Assembly (NCBI GenBank): GCA_045564915.1
Contig: JBJLGL010000001.1
Location: 1 to 64,000, forward strand
Origin: JAQWRV01 sp045564915
GTDB taxonomy: Bacteria > Pseudomonadota > Alphaproteobacteria > Rhodospirillales > Rhodospirillaceae
Length of the DNA stretch: 64,000 bases
Reading direction: 5' to 3'
A model generated the notes under the pieces. The model made no database searches and was not told the origin of the DNA. It was given only the letters and a program-made list of their open reading frames with translations. Positions 17,678-27,614 of the stretch are shown here, one piece after another. Within the stretch, counting starts at the first letter, position 1; each line of letters begins with the position of its first letter. The position numbers and the translations under genes are program-made.

Positions 17678-18976
17678 TTAGCGCTCTGGGACTCCATCAA
17701 TTTCAAGGCCGTCCCTGAAAAACTGGTAATTACCCTTATGTTGCGCCTTCGCGTGAAACATCGCGACATCAGCATTGTGTAGCAGCTGTTTTTCGTCCGC
17801 TGCTTGGTCTGGATATATTGAAATACCAATAGAGGCGGAGATTTTTTTCTCCTCCCCCGCCAAGTTAAAGGGTTTAGTCAGTGAATGTAGAATTCGCTCA
17901 GCAACAACAACTGTACTTTGGATGTTATCTATCAAGGGCATTATAATAGTAAACTCGTCACCACCCAGGCGAGCAACTGTGTCAGACTCACGAACACAGA
18001 GGCCGAGACGAGCAGCAGTCTGCTGCAATAATAGATCCCCAGCATCATGGCCTAGTGTGTCGTTAATGACTTTAAAGCCATCTAAATCTAGGAACATGAG
18101 CCCAACATTAGTTTTTGCCCTTCGGCTCTCAATGATTGACCGGCTTAGACGATCCATGAATAAGGATCGATTAGGAAGCCCAGTAACGTGATCATAGTTG
18201 GCCTGATAACGAATTTGCTCTTCATCGAGTTTACGTTCCGTAATGTCATCAATAATAGCAGCGTACTGTTGAACCGATCCATCTGCACCACGGACTAAGG
18301 ATAATTCTTTCCGCGCCGCATATTTATCATCAGCCTTATTCTTACACCACTGCTCCCATTCAACCTGCCCAGACGCGCGCAGATCGTCCATGGTATCATG
18401 GTAATTCTCATCCTTATCAAAAAGAACTGCTTTGAGCGTTTGTCCAATTACATCCTTTTCTGAGTATCCAGTTATTACTGTAAACGCTCGATTCACCTTC
18501 GTTACTACCTCTTCAGAATTAGCCACAAGCAATCCTGCACTTATATGCTCAAAGACAGTAGCCGCTAACTTCAACTCAGACTCCGTTGCGGCATCTGGCT
18601 CCACAGGATGTGCAATGACAAGTATACGATCATTCCTCTTTGAACTATCTAGTTTGACAGCACGCACATCCGCAGCCCAAACTCTCCCATTGGCTCCAAA
18701 GAGGTGCAGGCGCTTGGCAGCTTTTCCTTTTGTCAAAGATGTCAGGCTTTTTAGGGGCTTTGTTTTTTCTTTACCTACAACAAACTCAATAAAAGAGCGC
18801 CCAACAGGAGATTTTCGGCCAGAAAACCCTAAGAGTGCTCTGCCTGCTGGATTTATTTCTTCTATGACTCCATTCTGACAAACACAAATAGCATCTTCAA
18901 CAAGCGCCGCAAGTTCATGCGGCGATATCATCATTTCCGAAGCTTTGTTTTCGTGCTTATGTTTTGTCATTTTCAT
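17678..18976 (-). CDS. Diguanylate cyclase with two PAS-like sensor domains
   Basis: The protein is about 432 residues and has no membrane segment. A PAS-like region covers roughly 20-125, a second PAS with a C-terminal PAC (QQYAAIIDDITERK) covers 135-250, and a GGDEF domain follows. The active-site signature RLGGDEF (GGDEF at 338-342) is intact, and the RESD product-inhibition site at 329-332 is five residues upstream, as in feedback-regulated cyclases. It should make c-di-GMP from GTP in response to a cytoplasmic signal. The open frame starts at TTG 18991; I prefer ATG 18976, with ATG 18970 as an alternative. It appears monocistronic. Confidence 0.9.
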   Translation of the reverse strand: MKMTKHKHENKASEMMISPHELAALVEDAICVCQNGVIEEINPAGRALLGFSGRKSPVGRSFIEFVVGKEKTKPLKSLTSLTKGKAAKRLHLFGANGRVWAADVRAVKLDSSKRNDRILVIAHPVEPDAATESELKLAATVFEHISAGLLVANSEEVVTKVNRAFTVITGYSEKDVIGQTLKAVLFDKDENYHDTMDDLRASGQVEWEQWCKNKADDKYAARKELSLVRGADGSVQQYAAIIDDITERKLDEEQIRYQANYDHVTGLPNRSLFMDRLSRSIIESRRAKTNVGLMFLDLDGFKVINDTLGHDAGDLLLQQTAARLGLCVRESDTVARLGGDEFTIIMPLIDNIQSTVVVAERILHSLTKPFNLAGEEKKISASIGISIYPDQAADEKQLLHNADVAMFHAKAQHKGNYQFFRDGLEIDGVPER

Positions 18977-19239
18977 GCCAGCGCAGCCCAATAATTAGAC
19001 CCTTAATGATGCACGGCTTCCCCAATCGAATAAAAAGTACGTCCTTTGCGCTCACAGAGTTTAGCCAGAAGGATTCCAAAAAGCATAGCGTGGTCAAATG
19101 CCATAATAGGCAATACGGTATTAAAACTAAATTGGCCTGCAATATATCACGAAGTATATGTAGTTTCGATTCAATAATAATTGAGAAAGAGGCATACTTA
19201 GAGATGCTATTATAAACCCTACCCTAGGCAGCTGTATCT

Positions 19240-19878
19240 TTAGGTTAATTTCTTATAAAGCCTGACACCAAATAGAAGTAACAAGATTAATCCGTAAATT
19301 ATAGGCTCGAGAAAGTCTGCCTTAGTCATCATGTAAAAATGGATCACACCTAATATGCCAGCTGGATAAATCAGCATGTGAATGCGCCGCCATCTGCGTC
19401 CACCAAGTCGCTTTATCATCTTATTTGTAGACGTTGTTGCTAGCGGCAGAAGCATGAGAACTGCAAGAATACCTAATGTTATATATGTACGTTTTATGAT
19501 GTCTTGCCATATCTCTGCCCAATAAAAGTATTGGTCAAGCACTACGTAACTTAATAGGTGTAGAGTAACATAAAAGAATGCAAACAAGCCTATCATGCGT
19601 CGAAGACTCATGAATATAGACCAGCCCGTAAGTATTCTTGTGGGTGTCACCGCCAAGGCTATGAGTAAGAATCTCAAAGCCCAGTCTCCAAGATATCGTG
19701 TGACTGCTTCAATAGGATTTGCCCCAAGATCTCCTATTGAAAATCGGATGAATAGCCAGATCAGAGGTGCTAGCCCTAGTAAGAAAACTAGCTGTCTCAA
19801 CCAGAGGTCTATTTTTAACCTCTTTTGTATACTTCTATGGCGTGCATCTTGGTTACTATCAGTCATAGACTTAGGCAT
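19240..19878 (-). CDS. msrQ: MsrQ, heme-binding membrane subunit of the periplasmic methionine sulfoxide reductase
   Basis: The 212-residue inner-membrane protein has six hydrophobic segments and the ferric-reductase-like transmembrane fold. RRMIGLFAFFYVTLHLLSY contains a heme-ligand histidine, and GGRRWRRIHMLIYPAG contains a second. MsrQ passes quinol electrons to MsrP, which repairs oxidised methionines in periplasmic proteins. MsrP is present but about 5 kb away (24978-25973), with an MFS transporter and an autotransporter between, which is an unusual separation. The start is ATG 19878; ATG 19866 is an alternative. Confidence 0.9.
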   Translation of the reverse strand: MPKSMTDSNQDARHRSIQKRLKIDLWLRQLVFLLGLAPLIWLFIRFSIGDLGANPIEAVTRYLGDWALRFLLIALAVTPTRILTGWSIFMSLRRMIGLFAFFYVTLHLLSYVVLDQYFYWAEIWQDIIKRTYITLGILAVLMLLPLATTSTNKMIKRLGGRRWRRIHMLIYPAGILGVIHFYMMTKADFLEPIIYGLILLLLFGVRLYKKLT

Positions 19879-19959
19879 TTACTGTATCAAAGGCGGTATG
19901 GGAATAGTTATGCCGCATAGTATGATGCAAGACACACAATTCTTAAAGCGAGTCTAAGG

Positions 19960-21282
19960 ATGATTGATAGGTCGTGTCATAAGTTTGGTCCTGTTTGGCT
20001 CGCACCGGGCATTCGCAGCAGAAATGCCTGGGCGCTCATGTATGCGGCCTTTTTTACGATTGGCTTACTAACTTTCATAGGTGTGGGAACACCCTACGTC
20101 CTAAACGAGATTCTACATATTCCAACTGATAAGCAGGGTGCCATCAGCGGCAATCTAGTCTTCTGGACTGAGATAGTAACACTCATTATCTTCGGCCCAG
20201 TTGGAATTGCAGCTGACAGAATTGGGCGTAAATCTGTATACTTGTTTGGCTTTCTTACGATGGGTGTCGGATATGCGCTTTATCCCATCGCTGATTCCAT
20301 AAACGAGTTAATCGCCTATCGCGTTATCTATGCAATCGGTGTAGCTACCACCACAGGTATGCTCGCCACCATTCTAACGGATTACCCACAAGAAGCTTCG
20401 CGCGGAAAGTTGGTAGGTATTGTGGGGGCGATGAATGGAATGGGTGTCGTGTTTATCAATTTACTTTTCGGCTCCTTACCCGAAAGATTAGTTGCCTCAG
20501 GGATGACTGGTGCCGGAGCCGGTGAAGTGGTGCATTGGCTCATTGCAAGTCTCTGTTTCATTTCCACCGTGGTCATAGGGTTTGGCCTTAAAGACGGTAC
20601 TCCCGCTCAGAAAGAAAAAAAGCCACCTATTGCCCAACTTGCCATCAGTGCGTTCAGGGAAGGTTTAGAAAATCCGCGGATTGCTCTTTCATACAGTGCA
20701 GCATTTATTGCTAGAGGTGATCTTGTTATCTTGGGCACCTTTCTGACACTGTGGGGTACCACATCGGGGGTTAATAACGGCCTGCCGACGGATGAGGCGA
20801 CTAGAAAATCTACGCAAGCTTTTGTTATAGCGCAATCAGCTGCGTTGCTTTGGACTATTTTGGTAGTCTTCCTGATAGATCGGTTCAATCGTGTTGGTTT
20901 CTTGGCCTTTTGCATGGCGGTCGCTGCGCTGGGATACCTTGGTATGAGCTTAGTTGAAGATCCGACGGAAACCTCTGCGATACCATTCCTTATTCTCCTG
21001 GGTATTGGCCAAATCTCAGCATTCTTCGGGTCACAGGCCTTGGTCGGCCAGGAGGCGCCATTAGCTGAGCGCGGAGCGGTGATTGGTGGCTTCAATATCA
21101 TGGGAGCAATTGGCATATTGGCCTGTTCCATCTTAGGTGGATGGTTATTTGATTCTGTTTCCCCTAATGCGACTTTCCTTATGGTTGGAATTATTAACGC
21201 GTTGATATGCTTATTGTCTGTCCTTGTTCGTTTTAGGTCACCCGGCTATATGCCAGAAAAACCCGGAGTGGCTGGTCTCTAA
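19960..21282 (+). CDS. MFS transporter
   Basis: The 440-residue inner-membrane protein has about 12 hydrophobic segments. The loop AADRIGRKSVYLFG after segment two is the MFS signature (D-R-x-G-R-K/R). It starts with a PGIRSRNAWALMYAAFF segment and has a central cytoplasmic loop around KDGTPAQKEKKPP. The substrate cannot be inferred. It is divergent from msrQ (81-bp gap) and precedes the autotransporter by 235 bp, probably as an independent unit. Confidence 0.85.
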   Translation: MIDRSCHKFGPVWLAPGIRSRNAWALMYAAFFTIGLLTFIGVGTPYVLNEILHIPTDKQGAISGNLVFWTEIVTLIIFGPVGIAADRIGRKSVYLFGFLTMGVGYALYPIADSINELIAYRVIYAIGVATTTGMLATILTDYPQEASRGKLVGIVGAMNGMGVVFINLLFGSLPERLVASGMTGAGAGEVVHWLIASLCFISTVVIGFGLKDGTPAQKEKKPPIAQLAISAFREGLENPRIALSYSAAFIARGDLVILGTFLTLWGTTSGVNNGLPTDEATRKSTQAFVIAQSAALLWTILVVFLIDRFNRVGFLAFCMAVAALGYLGMSLVEDPTETSAIPFLILLGIGQISAFFGSQALVGQEAPLAERGAVIGGFNIMGAIGILACSILGGWLFDSVSPNATFLMVGIINALICLLSVLVRFRSPGYMPEKPGVAGL

Positions 21283-21517
21283 CACCGCTAGAGTAACCGA
21301 GTGGTGTGACTTGATAGGACCAGCACTGAGCCCAGATGACCAAATATCAGCAAATTTAGGAGATTTTAATCGGAAATTAGCCATCTGTGGATTGACTTTA
21401 CCGCCCCCAGGCGTGTCTACATGTGCCGCGCTCTTGGAAGAGTCTTAAACTATCCTAGAGCGTCCGGTATTCAGTACGTCAGTATGAAGTGTTAAAGAGG
21501 CTGAGAGTTACGTCACC

Positions 21518-24500
21518 GTGAAACCGCGCTTAGAAATCTTAGAGACCCCAAGAATGGGCGTGCCCGTCCCTAGTTATGGCATGGGACGATATACTCTCCA
21601 GTATATATTTTTGGCCTCGTTTCTTGCGATCAACACGCCGACTGCTGCAGACGATCTAACCATAACCGATGAGCAGAATTCTGGAGTAACCACTTCAATA
21701 GGCGACGGTAACGGCCCGGGAAATATAATTGTCGATAACGGAGGTTCCCTGGAACTGTCATCAGGGACAGCAGTGACCATCGACAGCAATAACTCCCTAG
21801 GTAATTCTGGCGCTATCATTGTAGAGGCGGAAACTAATACAACGGCAGTACTAATCGACCTGAATGCGCAACCAGAAGTGATTAGTGCAATTGCAAATTC
21901 AGGCACAGTATCTGTTTCTGGTCCTACAGAAGAAAGTGCACTGTTTAATAGACCCGCAGAAAATGCAGGTATTCGTATGGTTGGATCAGGAATATTTCGA
22001 GGGTCTATTGCCAACAACGCAAGCGGCAACATCCAGGCTGGTGGCAATGCATCGGTGGGTGTGTCAATTCAAAATATGATCGGCTCAATCTTTAATGAAG
22101 GTACTATAAGTACAACAGGTGTCGAATCTGCATCCATCGGAATTTACGGTGACCTAGTTGGAAATATAACTAACACTGGAAACATTTTTGCTTCGGGGCG
22201 TGATGGGGTGGGAATATTTGTAGGTGGTTCAGTGTCTGGAACGATCACTCACAACGGTACCATTGCAACCGGCCGGGGTGCATCTAGAGAATTCGATGGC
22301 ACGATCATTCCAGAAGTTCGCGGTGGATCTGGGATCTGGATCGGAGGGTCCGTCACCGGCGGTCTACAGATTGCTGGCAATAGGGTTACTGAAGCTGAGG
22401 AGGTTAATCTCCAGGCCGGAGACCCTGCACTTTCTATAGCCGATGCAGACATTGCAACCATTGGTGCCGGACGGGCCGTACGTGTTGCACCAGGGGGACC
22501 TGGCGGAAGACTGGCTAATATTTCCATAGGTGCCGTTGGATCTGGCGATAATGCATTTGCCTTTCTAAATCAGGGACTTATCAGTGCTGGGTCGAATAAT
22601 GAGGGAGCCAGCGTTGAAGCCATCACTATTACAGGCCTGGTATCCAATGGAAGTACCTACACTGCAACCCTAGAAGGTGGAATTCGCAATGATGGCGGTG
22701 ACATCCGAACAGGCACCACCGATGGCTCAGCAACCGCTATACGCATTGGCAATAATGCCATAGTCCCTGCGATTCTTAATAGTGGTGACATAAACTCCAT
22801 CACAAATGACTCAACAGAGGATGCTGAGGCGAACATTATTGGCGATAAGGGCGGGGATTCATTTGCTATTGTTGTTGAGCAAGGCGGTTTACTGTCGTCA
22901 ATAGAAAATTCCGGAATAATTCAGGCCAATGCGGCTGGTTCAACATCAAGCGCCGGTGCCATTATTGTTAATTCAGGTACCCTGACCTCATTTACTAATA
23001 CGGGAGATATTCTAGCTCTTATCCGCGACGGTTCGACAGGAACATCAACGGCACTCGATGTACGGACATCAAATAGCGATATTACATTTTTTAATTCCGG
23101 GACCATTATAGGAAGTATTTTCTTGGGTAATGGAAGCGACACCTTCACAACGACGGGTGGCACTATCACCGGAAATGTTACCTTGGCAGCCGGTAATGAC
23201 GTAGTATCGATCTCTGATTCAACGATTTTAGGCTCGTTCCTATTTACGACCGGCAATAAGACAGCGTCGATAAGAAATTCAAGAATCGTGGGCGGTATTG
23301 TTGAGACTGGTGCGATCATTGACCTCTCTATATCCGATACGGATTGGACAATCACAGCCAATGAAGCAGCAACACTTAGAAATCTAGATGTTCAAGGAAC
23401 CTCAACACTGCGTATCGAGGTCGACGGTGTTAATAACCGGGCTGGCACTTTGCTCGCAACAGAGATAGCAACTCTTTCAGATACCACAACAATTATTCCC
23501 GTCCTTGTAAACGTAATTAAAGACCGCCAGCGCTTTACTCTGGTCAGTGCCAGACAACTCAACTCAAACCTAAGCTTTGATAGTGCTACAATTGCTGAAA
23601 CGTCATACATGCATAGGGTTGAACTAGTTCTTGACCCGACCGAACCTAACTCTATTTTTCTTGATGTTGCACGGCGGACGGCAGAAGACCTAGGATTATC
23701 AGCCAATACAGGTGTGTATTACGAAGCATCCAGTACAGCCCTTGGGACTGACTCATCACTTTTCACAAGCCTTGCATCGATTACAGAAGGGGACAGCTTC
23801 GAGAGCGCACTTACGCAGTTCGTTCCGGACACTAGCAGTGCTATCATGCAGTCCGCTATCAACCAACAAAACATGGCTTATGGACTGATGTCTCGTCGCT
23901 TGGATCGTGTTCCCGCGACTGGATTTTATCGTGATAGGCCAACAGCCTGGCTACAAACCATTGGGGGCTACGTCAAGCGGGAGGCCAAGGGAGAACAGCC
24001 GGGCTATACTTCGTGGTCGGGCGGGATAGCCATAGGAACAGACCGACAGATCAACTCCATCACCCGCGCGGGCCTTGCCTTTACTCAAATGTGGAGTTTC
24101 CCAGACGAACTTTTGTCATTAGATAAGCCTACAGAGTACAGCAGTTCGCAGTTAAGTGGCTATTTTAGAATGGGAAATTCATACAAGCATCTACAGGGTG
24201 CAATCACACTTGGCTATGACTCATTTAATACAGAGCGCCGGGTTGTATTTGATGACATTAACCGTAAGGCTTTGGCCGATTGGAATGGTTATGAGTTTGG
24301 TACAGCTTGGAAACTAGCCCTTGGGTATAAAAGAGGTAACTTTAGACTGATCCCTGCTGCAACCTTGAATTATCTGTATTTACATCAGGGCTCATACATT
24401 GAAACTGGTGGAGGTGGCGGCCTTAATCTGGCGGTAGCATCTGATAATCGAGACTCCTTACGGACTGGGTTAGGAGTAGCCGGACGCCAGGAATTTATTC

Positions 24501-24769
24501 TTGAGGATGAATCGATTTTACAGATTGAGTTACGAACTAATTACACGCGGGAATTCATGTCGGGAAATGCCAAAATGAATTTGGCTTTTGCGTCCGGAGG
24601 CATCCCATTTGTTCTCAATACGGCGTCATTGAATCAGGACGTTCTTTCACTTGGTGCCGGCCTATTTTACATGAACGATCATGCCACCGTATCCCTTGAC
24701 TATGACGGTGAAAAAGCAAGCGGCTATACTGGTCATACCGGTTCTATAACCGTGCGCTTTAGATTCTAG
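21518..24769 (+). CDS. Autotransporter (type Va) outer-membrane protein
   Basis: The 1083-residue protein has a hydrophobic signal segment (YTLQYIFLASFLAINTPTAA, about 26-45), a passenger of about 700 residues rich in Gly, Ser, Asn and Thr with repeated short motifs such as NSGTI, NTGDI and GSVTG, and a C-terminal beta-barrel of about 280 residues ending in the outer-membrane signature VRFRF with a terminal Phe. The repetitive strand-turn passenger predicts a parallel beta-helix displayed at the surface, perhaps as an adhesin. The start is GTG 21518, or ATG at codon 13 or 22, which would give a more standard signal. It lies between msrQ-MFS and msrP. Confidence 0.85.
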   Translation: MKPRLEILETPRMGVPVPSYGMGRYTLQYIFLASFLAINTPTAADDLTITDEQNSGVTTSIGDGNGPGNIIVDNGGSLELSSGTAVTIDSNNSLGNSGAIIVEAETNTTAVLIDLNAQPEVISAIANSGTVSVSGPTEESALFNRPAENAGIRMVGSGIFRGSIANNASGNIQAGGNASVGVSIQNMIGSIFNEGTISTTGVESASIGIYGDLVGNITNTGNIFASGRDGVGIFVGGSVSGTITHNGTIATGRGASREFDGTIIPEVRGGSGIWIGGSVTGGLQIAGNRVTEAEEVNLQAGDPALSIADADIATIGAGRAVRVAPGGPGGRLANISIGAVGSGDNAFAFLNQGLISAGSNNEGASVEAITITGLVSNGSTYTATLEGGIRNDGGDIRTGTTDGSATAIRIGNNAIVPAILNSGDINSITNDSTEDAEANIIGDKGGDSFAIVVEQGGLLSSIENSGIIQANAAGSTSSAGAIIVNSGTLTSFTNTGDILALIRDGSTGTSTALDVRTSNSDITFFNSGTIIGSIFLGNGSDTFTTTGGTITGNVTLAAGNDVVSISDSTILGSFLFTTGNKTASIRNSRIVGGIVETGAIIDLSISDTDWTITANEAATLRNLDVQGTSTLRIEVDGVNNRAGTLLATEIATLSDTTTIIPVLVNVIKDRQRFTLVSARQLNSNLSFDSATIAETSYMHRVELVLDPTEPNSIFLDVARRTAEDLGLSANTGVYYEASSTALGTDSSLFTSLASITEGDSFESALTQFVPDTSSAIMQSAINQQNMAYGLMSRRLDRVPATGFYRDRPTAWLQTIGGYVKREAKGEQPGYTSWSGGIAIGTDRQINSITRAGLAFTQMWSFPDELLSLDKPTEYSSSQLSGYFRMGNSYKHLQGAITLGYDSFNTERRVVFDDINRKALADWNGYEFGTAWKLALGYKRGNFRLIPAATLNYLYLHQGSYIETGGGGGLNLAVASDNRDSLRTGLGVAGRQEFILEDESILQIELRTNYTREFMSGNAKMNLAFASGGIPFVLNTASLNQDVLSLGAGLFYMNDHATVSLDYDGEKASGYTGHTGSITVRFRF

Positions 24770-24977
24770 ATTAGCTTATATCTCGCGCTACTCTCAAACC
24801 AAACATGTAGTAGCTCAAGTTTTCAGGGTCTAAGCCCAGGCTGGCTCTAGGGCTGCCAGAAGACAAAGACTGAGCAACAAAATATCTTGTTTTATGCTTC
24901 TTCAGCACTGTGTCATCCCCGATATCTTTATCTAGTGATAGCAATTAGATTAGTACTCTTGCAAATACGGTGACTGC

Positions 24978-25973
24978 TCAAAAACTGCGACGAAGGTTCA
25001 TACCTGCATACATTTCACCGACCTCTTCTTCATATCCATTAAACATCAAGGTTTCACGGCGAAGAAAGTCGCCAATACGACGTTCGCGGGCTTGGCTCCA
25101 ACGTGGATGATCTACCTTGGGATTTACATTGGCATAAAAGCCATACTCATTGGGCGCCATGACCTGCCATGTATTCTTGGGACGGTCATCAGTAAAAGTT
25201 ATTTTGACAATAGACTTGATCGACTTGAATCCATACTTCCAGGGTACCACCAATCGAATAGGTGCCCCGTTCTGGTTAGGCAGCACTTCGCCGTATAAGC
25301 CTACTGCTAGAATCGCTAGCGGATTCATCGCTTCATCAATGCGCAATCCTTCAATGTAAGGCCATGGCAATATTCGGCGGGAGCGCTGACCTTTCATTTC
25401 TTCTGGTCGCACAATAGTCTCAAACCGGACGTACTTAGCGGAACCGAGGGGTTCAAAGCGTTTGACCACTTCACCCAAAGAAATTCCAACCCATGGCACC
25501 ACCATGGACCAGGCCTCAACACACCGCAGACGATAAATACGTTCTTCCAAGTCATGTGGTTTCATAAAACTTTCAAGACTTAGAGTTCCTGGTTTGGCGC
25601 AAAGACCATCGATAGTGATCTCCCATGGCCGGGGATTAAAAGACCCAGAGTTTCTTGCTGGATCTTCCTTATCGGTGCCAAACTCATAAAAATTGTTATA
25701 GCTAGTGACCGCCTGATAAGGAGTGAGGGGATCTTTATCACCCAGCTTACTATATCCGTCTGTAATTGGAGAAAGAGGTTCATTTACCTGGGGTTTAGGC
25801 ACAGCACCATAGGCCGAACCAACACTCAAGGTCTTAAAGGCAGCCGGGGGGCCTGTCAGCGATCCCGCCAACAAACCTGCTCCCGAAATCAACTTTCTAC
25901 GCGTAAGATACGCTTCTTTAGATGTGATTTCACTCGGCTTTGGATCCGATGCGCTAGCAGCCTTGAGTAACAT
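24978..25973 (-). CDS. msrP: MsrP, periplasmic molybdoenzyme reducing protein methionine sulfoxide
   Basis: The 331-residue protein has a Tat signal (LTRRKLISGAGLLAG, twin Arg at about 25-26). The sulfite-oxidase-type Moco domain includes RLRCVEAWSMVVPW, in which Cys151 is the predicted molybdenum ligand, and IRLVVPWKYGFKSIKS. It reduces R- and S-methionine sulfoxide in periplasmic proteins with electrons from MsrQ. The length is typical. The expected partner msrQ is not adjacent but about 5.1 kb downstream on the same strand (19240-19878). Confidence 0.93.
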   Translation of the reverse strand: MLLKAASASDPKPSEITSKEAYLTRRKLISGAGLLAGSLTGPPAAFKTLSVGSAYGAVPKPQVNEPLSPITDGYSKLGDKDPLTPYQAVTSYNNFYEFGTDKEDPARNSGSFNPRPWEITIDGLCAKPGTLSLESFMKPHDLEERIYRLRCVEAWSMVVPWVGISLGEVVKRFEPLGSAKYVRFETIVRPEEMKGQRSRRILPWPYIEGLRIDEAMNPLAILAVGLYGEVLPNQNGAPIRLVVPWKYGFKSIKSIVKITFTDDRPKNTWQVMAPNEYGFYANVNPKVDHPRWSQARERRIGDFLRRETLMFNGYEEEVGEMYAGMNLRRSF

Positions 25974-26090
25974 TGAGAGTCTCCTTAACTACAAATATCT
26001 CAGAGTACTGAGCAAACTATCACGAACTATACCTGCTAAGAACCGTCTGATTACAGCAAGTCAGAAGGTGCTTGGTACCAGTTCATGCAA

Positions 26091-27530
26091 TTAGAGTTCC
26101 CGCCAGAACCGCGGCGAAATCATTACAAAAAGTATAAACAGTTCTAGTCGGCCTACCAGCATACCAACGGCAAGCAACCATTTATCTACGGCTGGCAGAG
26201 TGGCGAAGGTTCCTGACGGACCAATAATGGGGCCCAAGCCGGGGCCTACGTTAGTGAGAGCCGTGGCTGCAGCAGATACGCTAGTCTGAAAATCTAATCC
26301 AGTAATCGACAAAACAGCCGACAAGACAAACCAAGTTATAAGATACAAACCTAGAAAGGCCGTTACTGATAGAACAATGTCTGAAGAAACTTCATGTCCA
26401 TCATATGTAACGGGAAAAACACCGTGGGGATGGATCAGACGGCGCAACTGAGATTTAAGAAACGACCACATAAGCTGGTAGCGAAACATCTTAATCGACC
26501 CAGCTGTTGAGCCAGAACACCCGCCTGCAAAAGTGAGAATAAGGAATACTATTGATACCCCGCCCCACAAAGTATAGTCCGTTGAGGTGAATCCAGTTGT
26601 TGAGATAATTGAAATCACATTAAATGCAGACGCAGTGATTGAATCAATTAGGGTCATTTCTGTTGTCAACCATGACCAGCCCGTAACAATAAAGGTCATT
26701 AGAATACAGAAGGACAGAAAAAAGCGAACCTGGCCGTTCGCAAATAAAACCAAAGGATTGCGGCCAATATATTTAAGATACAATGTGAACGGTAGAGCCC
26801 CAGAGACCATAAACAGGATAGCAATCCACAGCAGAATGGAGTTTCCAAAATATCCGAATGACTCGTCATGCGTGGAAAAACCCCCAGTAGCAATAGTGGT
26901 CATCGCATGATTGATAGCATCGAACAACGTCATACCGCCCAAACCATAGGCGATGGCACAAGTTAGCGTGAGCGCCACATAAACAGCGCCAATACCTGAT
27001 ATGATCTCCTTCGCGCGCGGTAAAACTTTATCTGATGTGTCTGATGCCTCTGTCTTCATGAGTTGCATGCCACCAACTCGAAGTAAGGGTAAAATAGCCA
27101 CACCCATCACAATGATACCAATACCTCCTGTCCATTGTAACATGGAACGCCATAACAAAAGTCCAGGAGGCAGGTAATCTAATCCAGCGAGCACAGTTGA
27201 CCCGGTAGTTGTGAGGCCAGAAACAGACTCAAATACCGCATCTGTAAAGCTAATATTTTGAGCACTAAAGAAGAATGGAATAGCGCCGAACAAAGGCAGC
27301 ATAATCCAAAGTAGTGCGACCAAAAGATAAGCTTCACGGATAGTCAACCGGTGAGAGCGGTCAGAATTAGCAAGCACAAGTGCAGTGCCAAAAAATAAGG
27401 TCAAGAATGCCGAGTTAGCAAAAACCTTCCAATCAGGATTTCCTGCACTCAGATCAGCTAACAGGGGAATAATCTCCGCGCAGGCGAGAACAATGAGGAG
27501 AAGACCAAGAACATGAAAAATGCGTACCAA
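26091..27530 (-). CDS. trkH: TrkH-family potassium uptake membrane protein
   Basis: The 479-residue inner-membrane protein has the fourfold M1-P-M2 repeat of the K+ channel-like superfamily. Selectivity-loop-like segments are visible: SGLTTTGSTV, TIATGGFST, ISTTGFTSTDY and TNVGPGLGP. The expected TrkA partner (cytoplasmic NAD-binding regulator) is not in the window. The start is TTG 27530 with no obvious ribosome binding site; no better start is nearby. It is divergent from the 240-aa unknown gene with an 84-bp gap. Confidence 0.92.
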   Translation of the reverse strand: MVRIFHVLGLLLIVLACAEIIPLLADLSAGNPDWKVFANSAFLTLFFGTALVLANSDRSHRLTIREAYLLVALLWIMLPLFGAIPFFFSAQNISFTDAVFESVSGLTTTGSTVLAGLDYLPPGLLLWRSMLQWTGGIGIIVMGVAILPLLRVGGMQLMKTEASDTSDKVLPRAKEIISGIGAVYVALTLTCAIAYGLGGMTLFDAINHAMTTIATGGFSTHDESFGYFGNSILLWIAILFMVSGALPFTLYLKYIGRNPLVLFANGQVRFFLSFCILMTFIVTGWSWLTTEMTLIDSITASAFNVISIISTTGFTSTDYTLWGGVSIVFLILTFAGGCSGSTAGSIKMFRYQLMWSFLKSQLRRLIHPHGVFPVTYDGHEVSSDIVLSVTAFLGLYLITWFVLSAVLSITGLDFQTSVSAAATALTNVGPGLGPIIGPSGTFATLPAVDKWLLAVGMLVGRLELFILFVMISPRFWREL

Positions 27531-27614
27531 GATTCGGCCGTTCGTTGTTATTTAATATGATTCTTTATCAGAGCGCCGTTGAAAAACGATCCGATGTGAA
27601 GCATTCTTTATATC

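Noticed and set aside
22921..23361. 146-codon minus-strand open frame inside the autotransporter passenger
   Set aside because: It lies opposite a strong plus-strand coding frame and consists of low-complexity Val/Pro/Ser-rich sequence mirrored from the passenger repeats, with no ribosome binding site.
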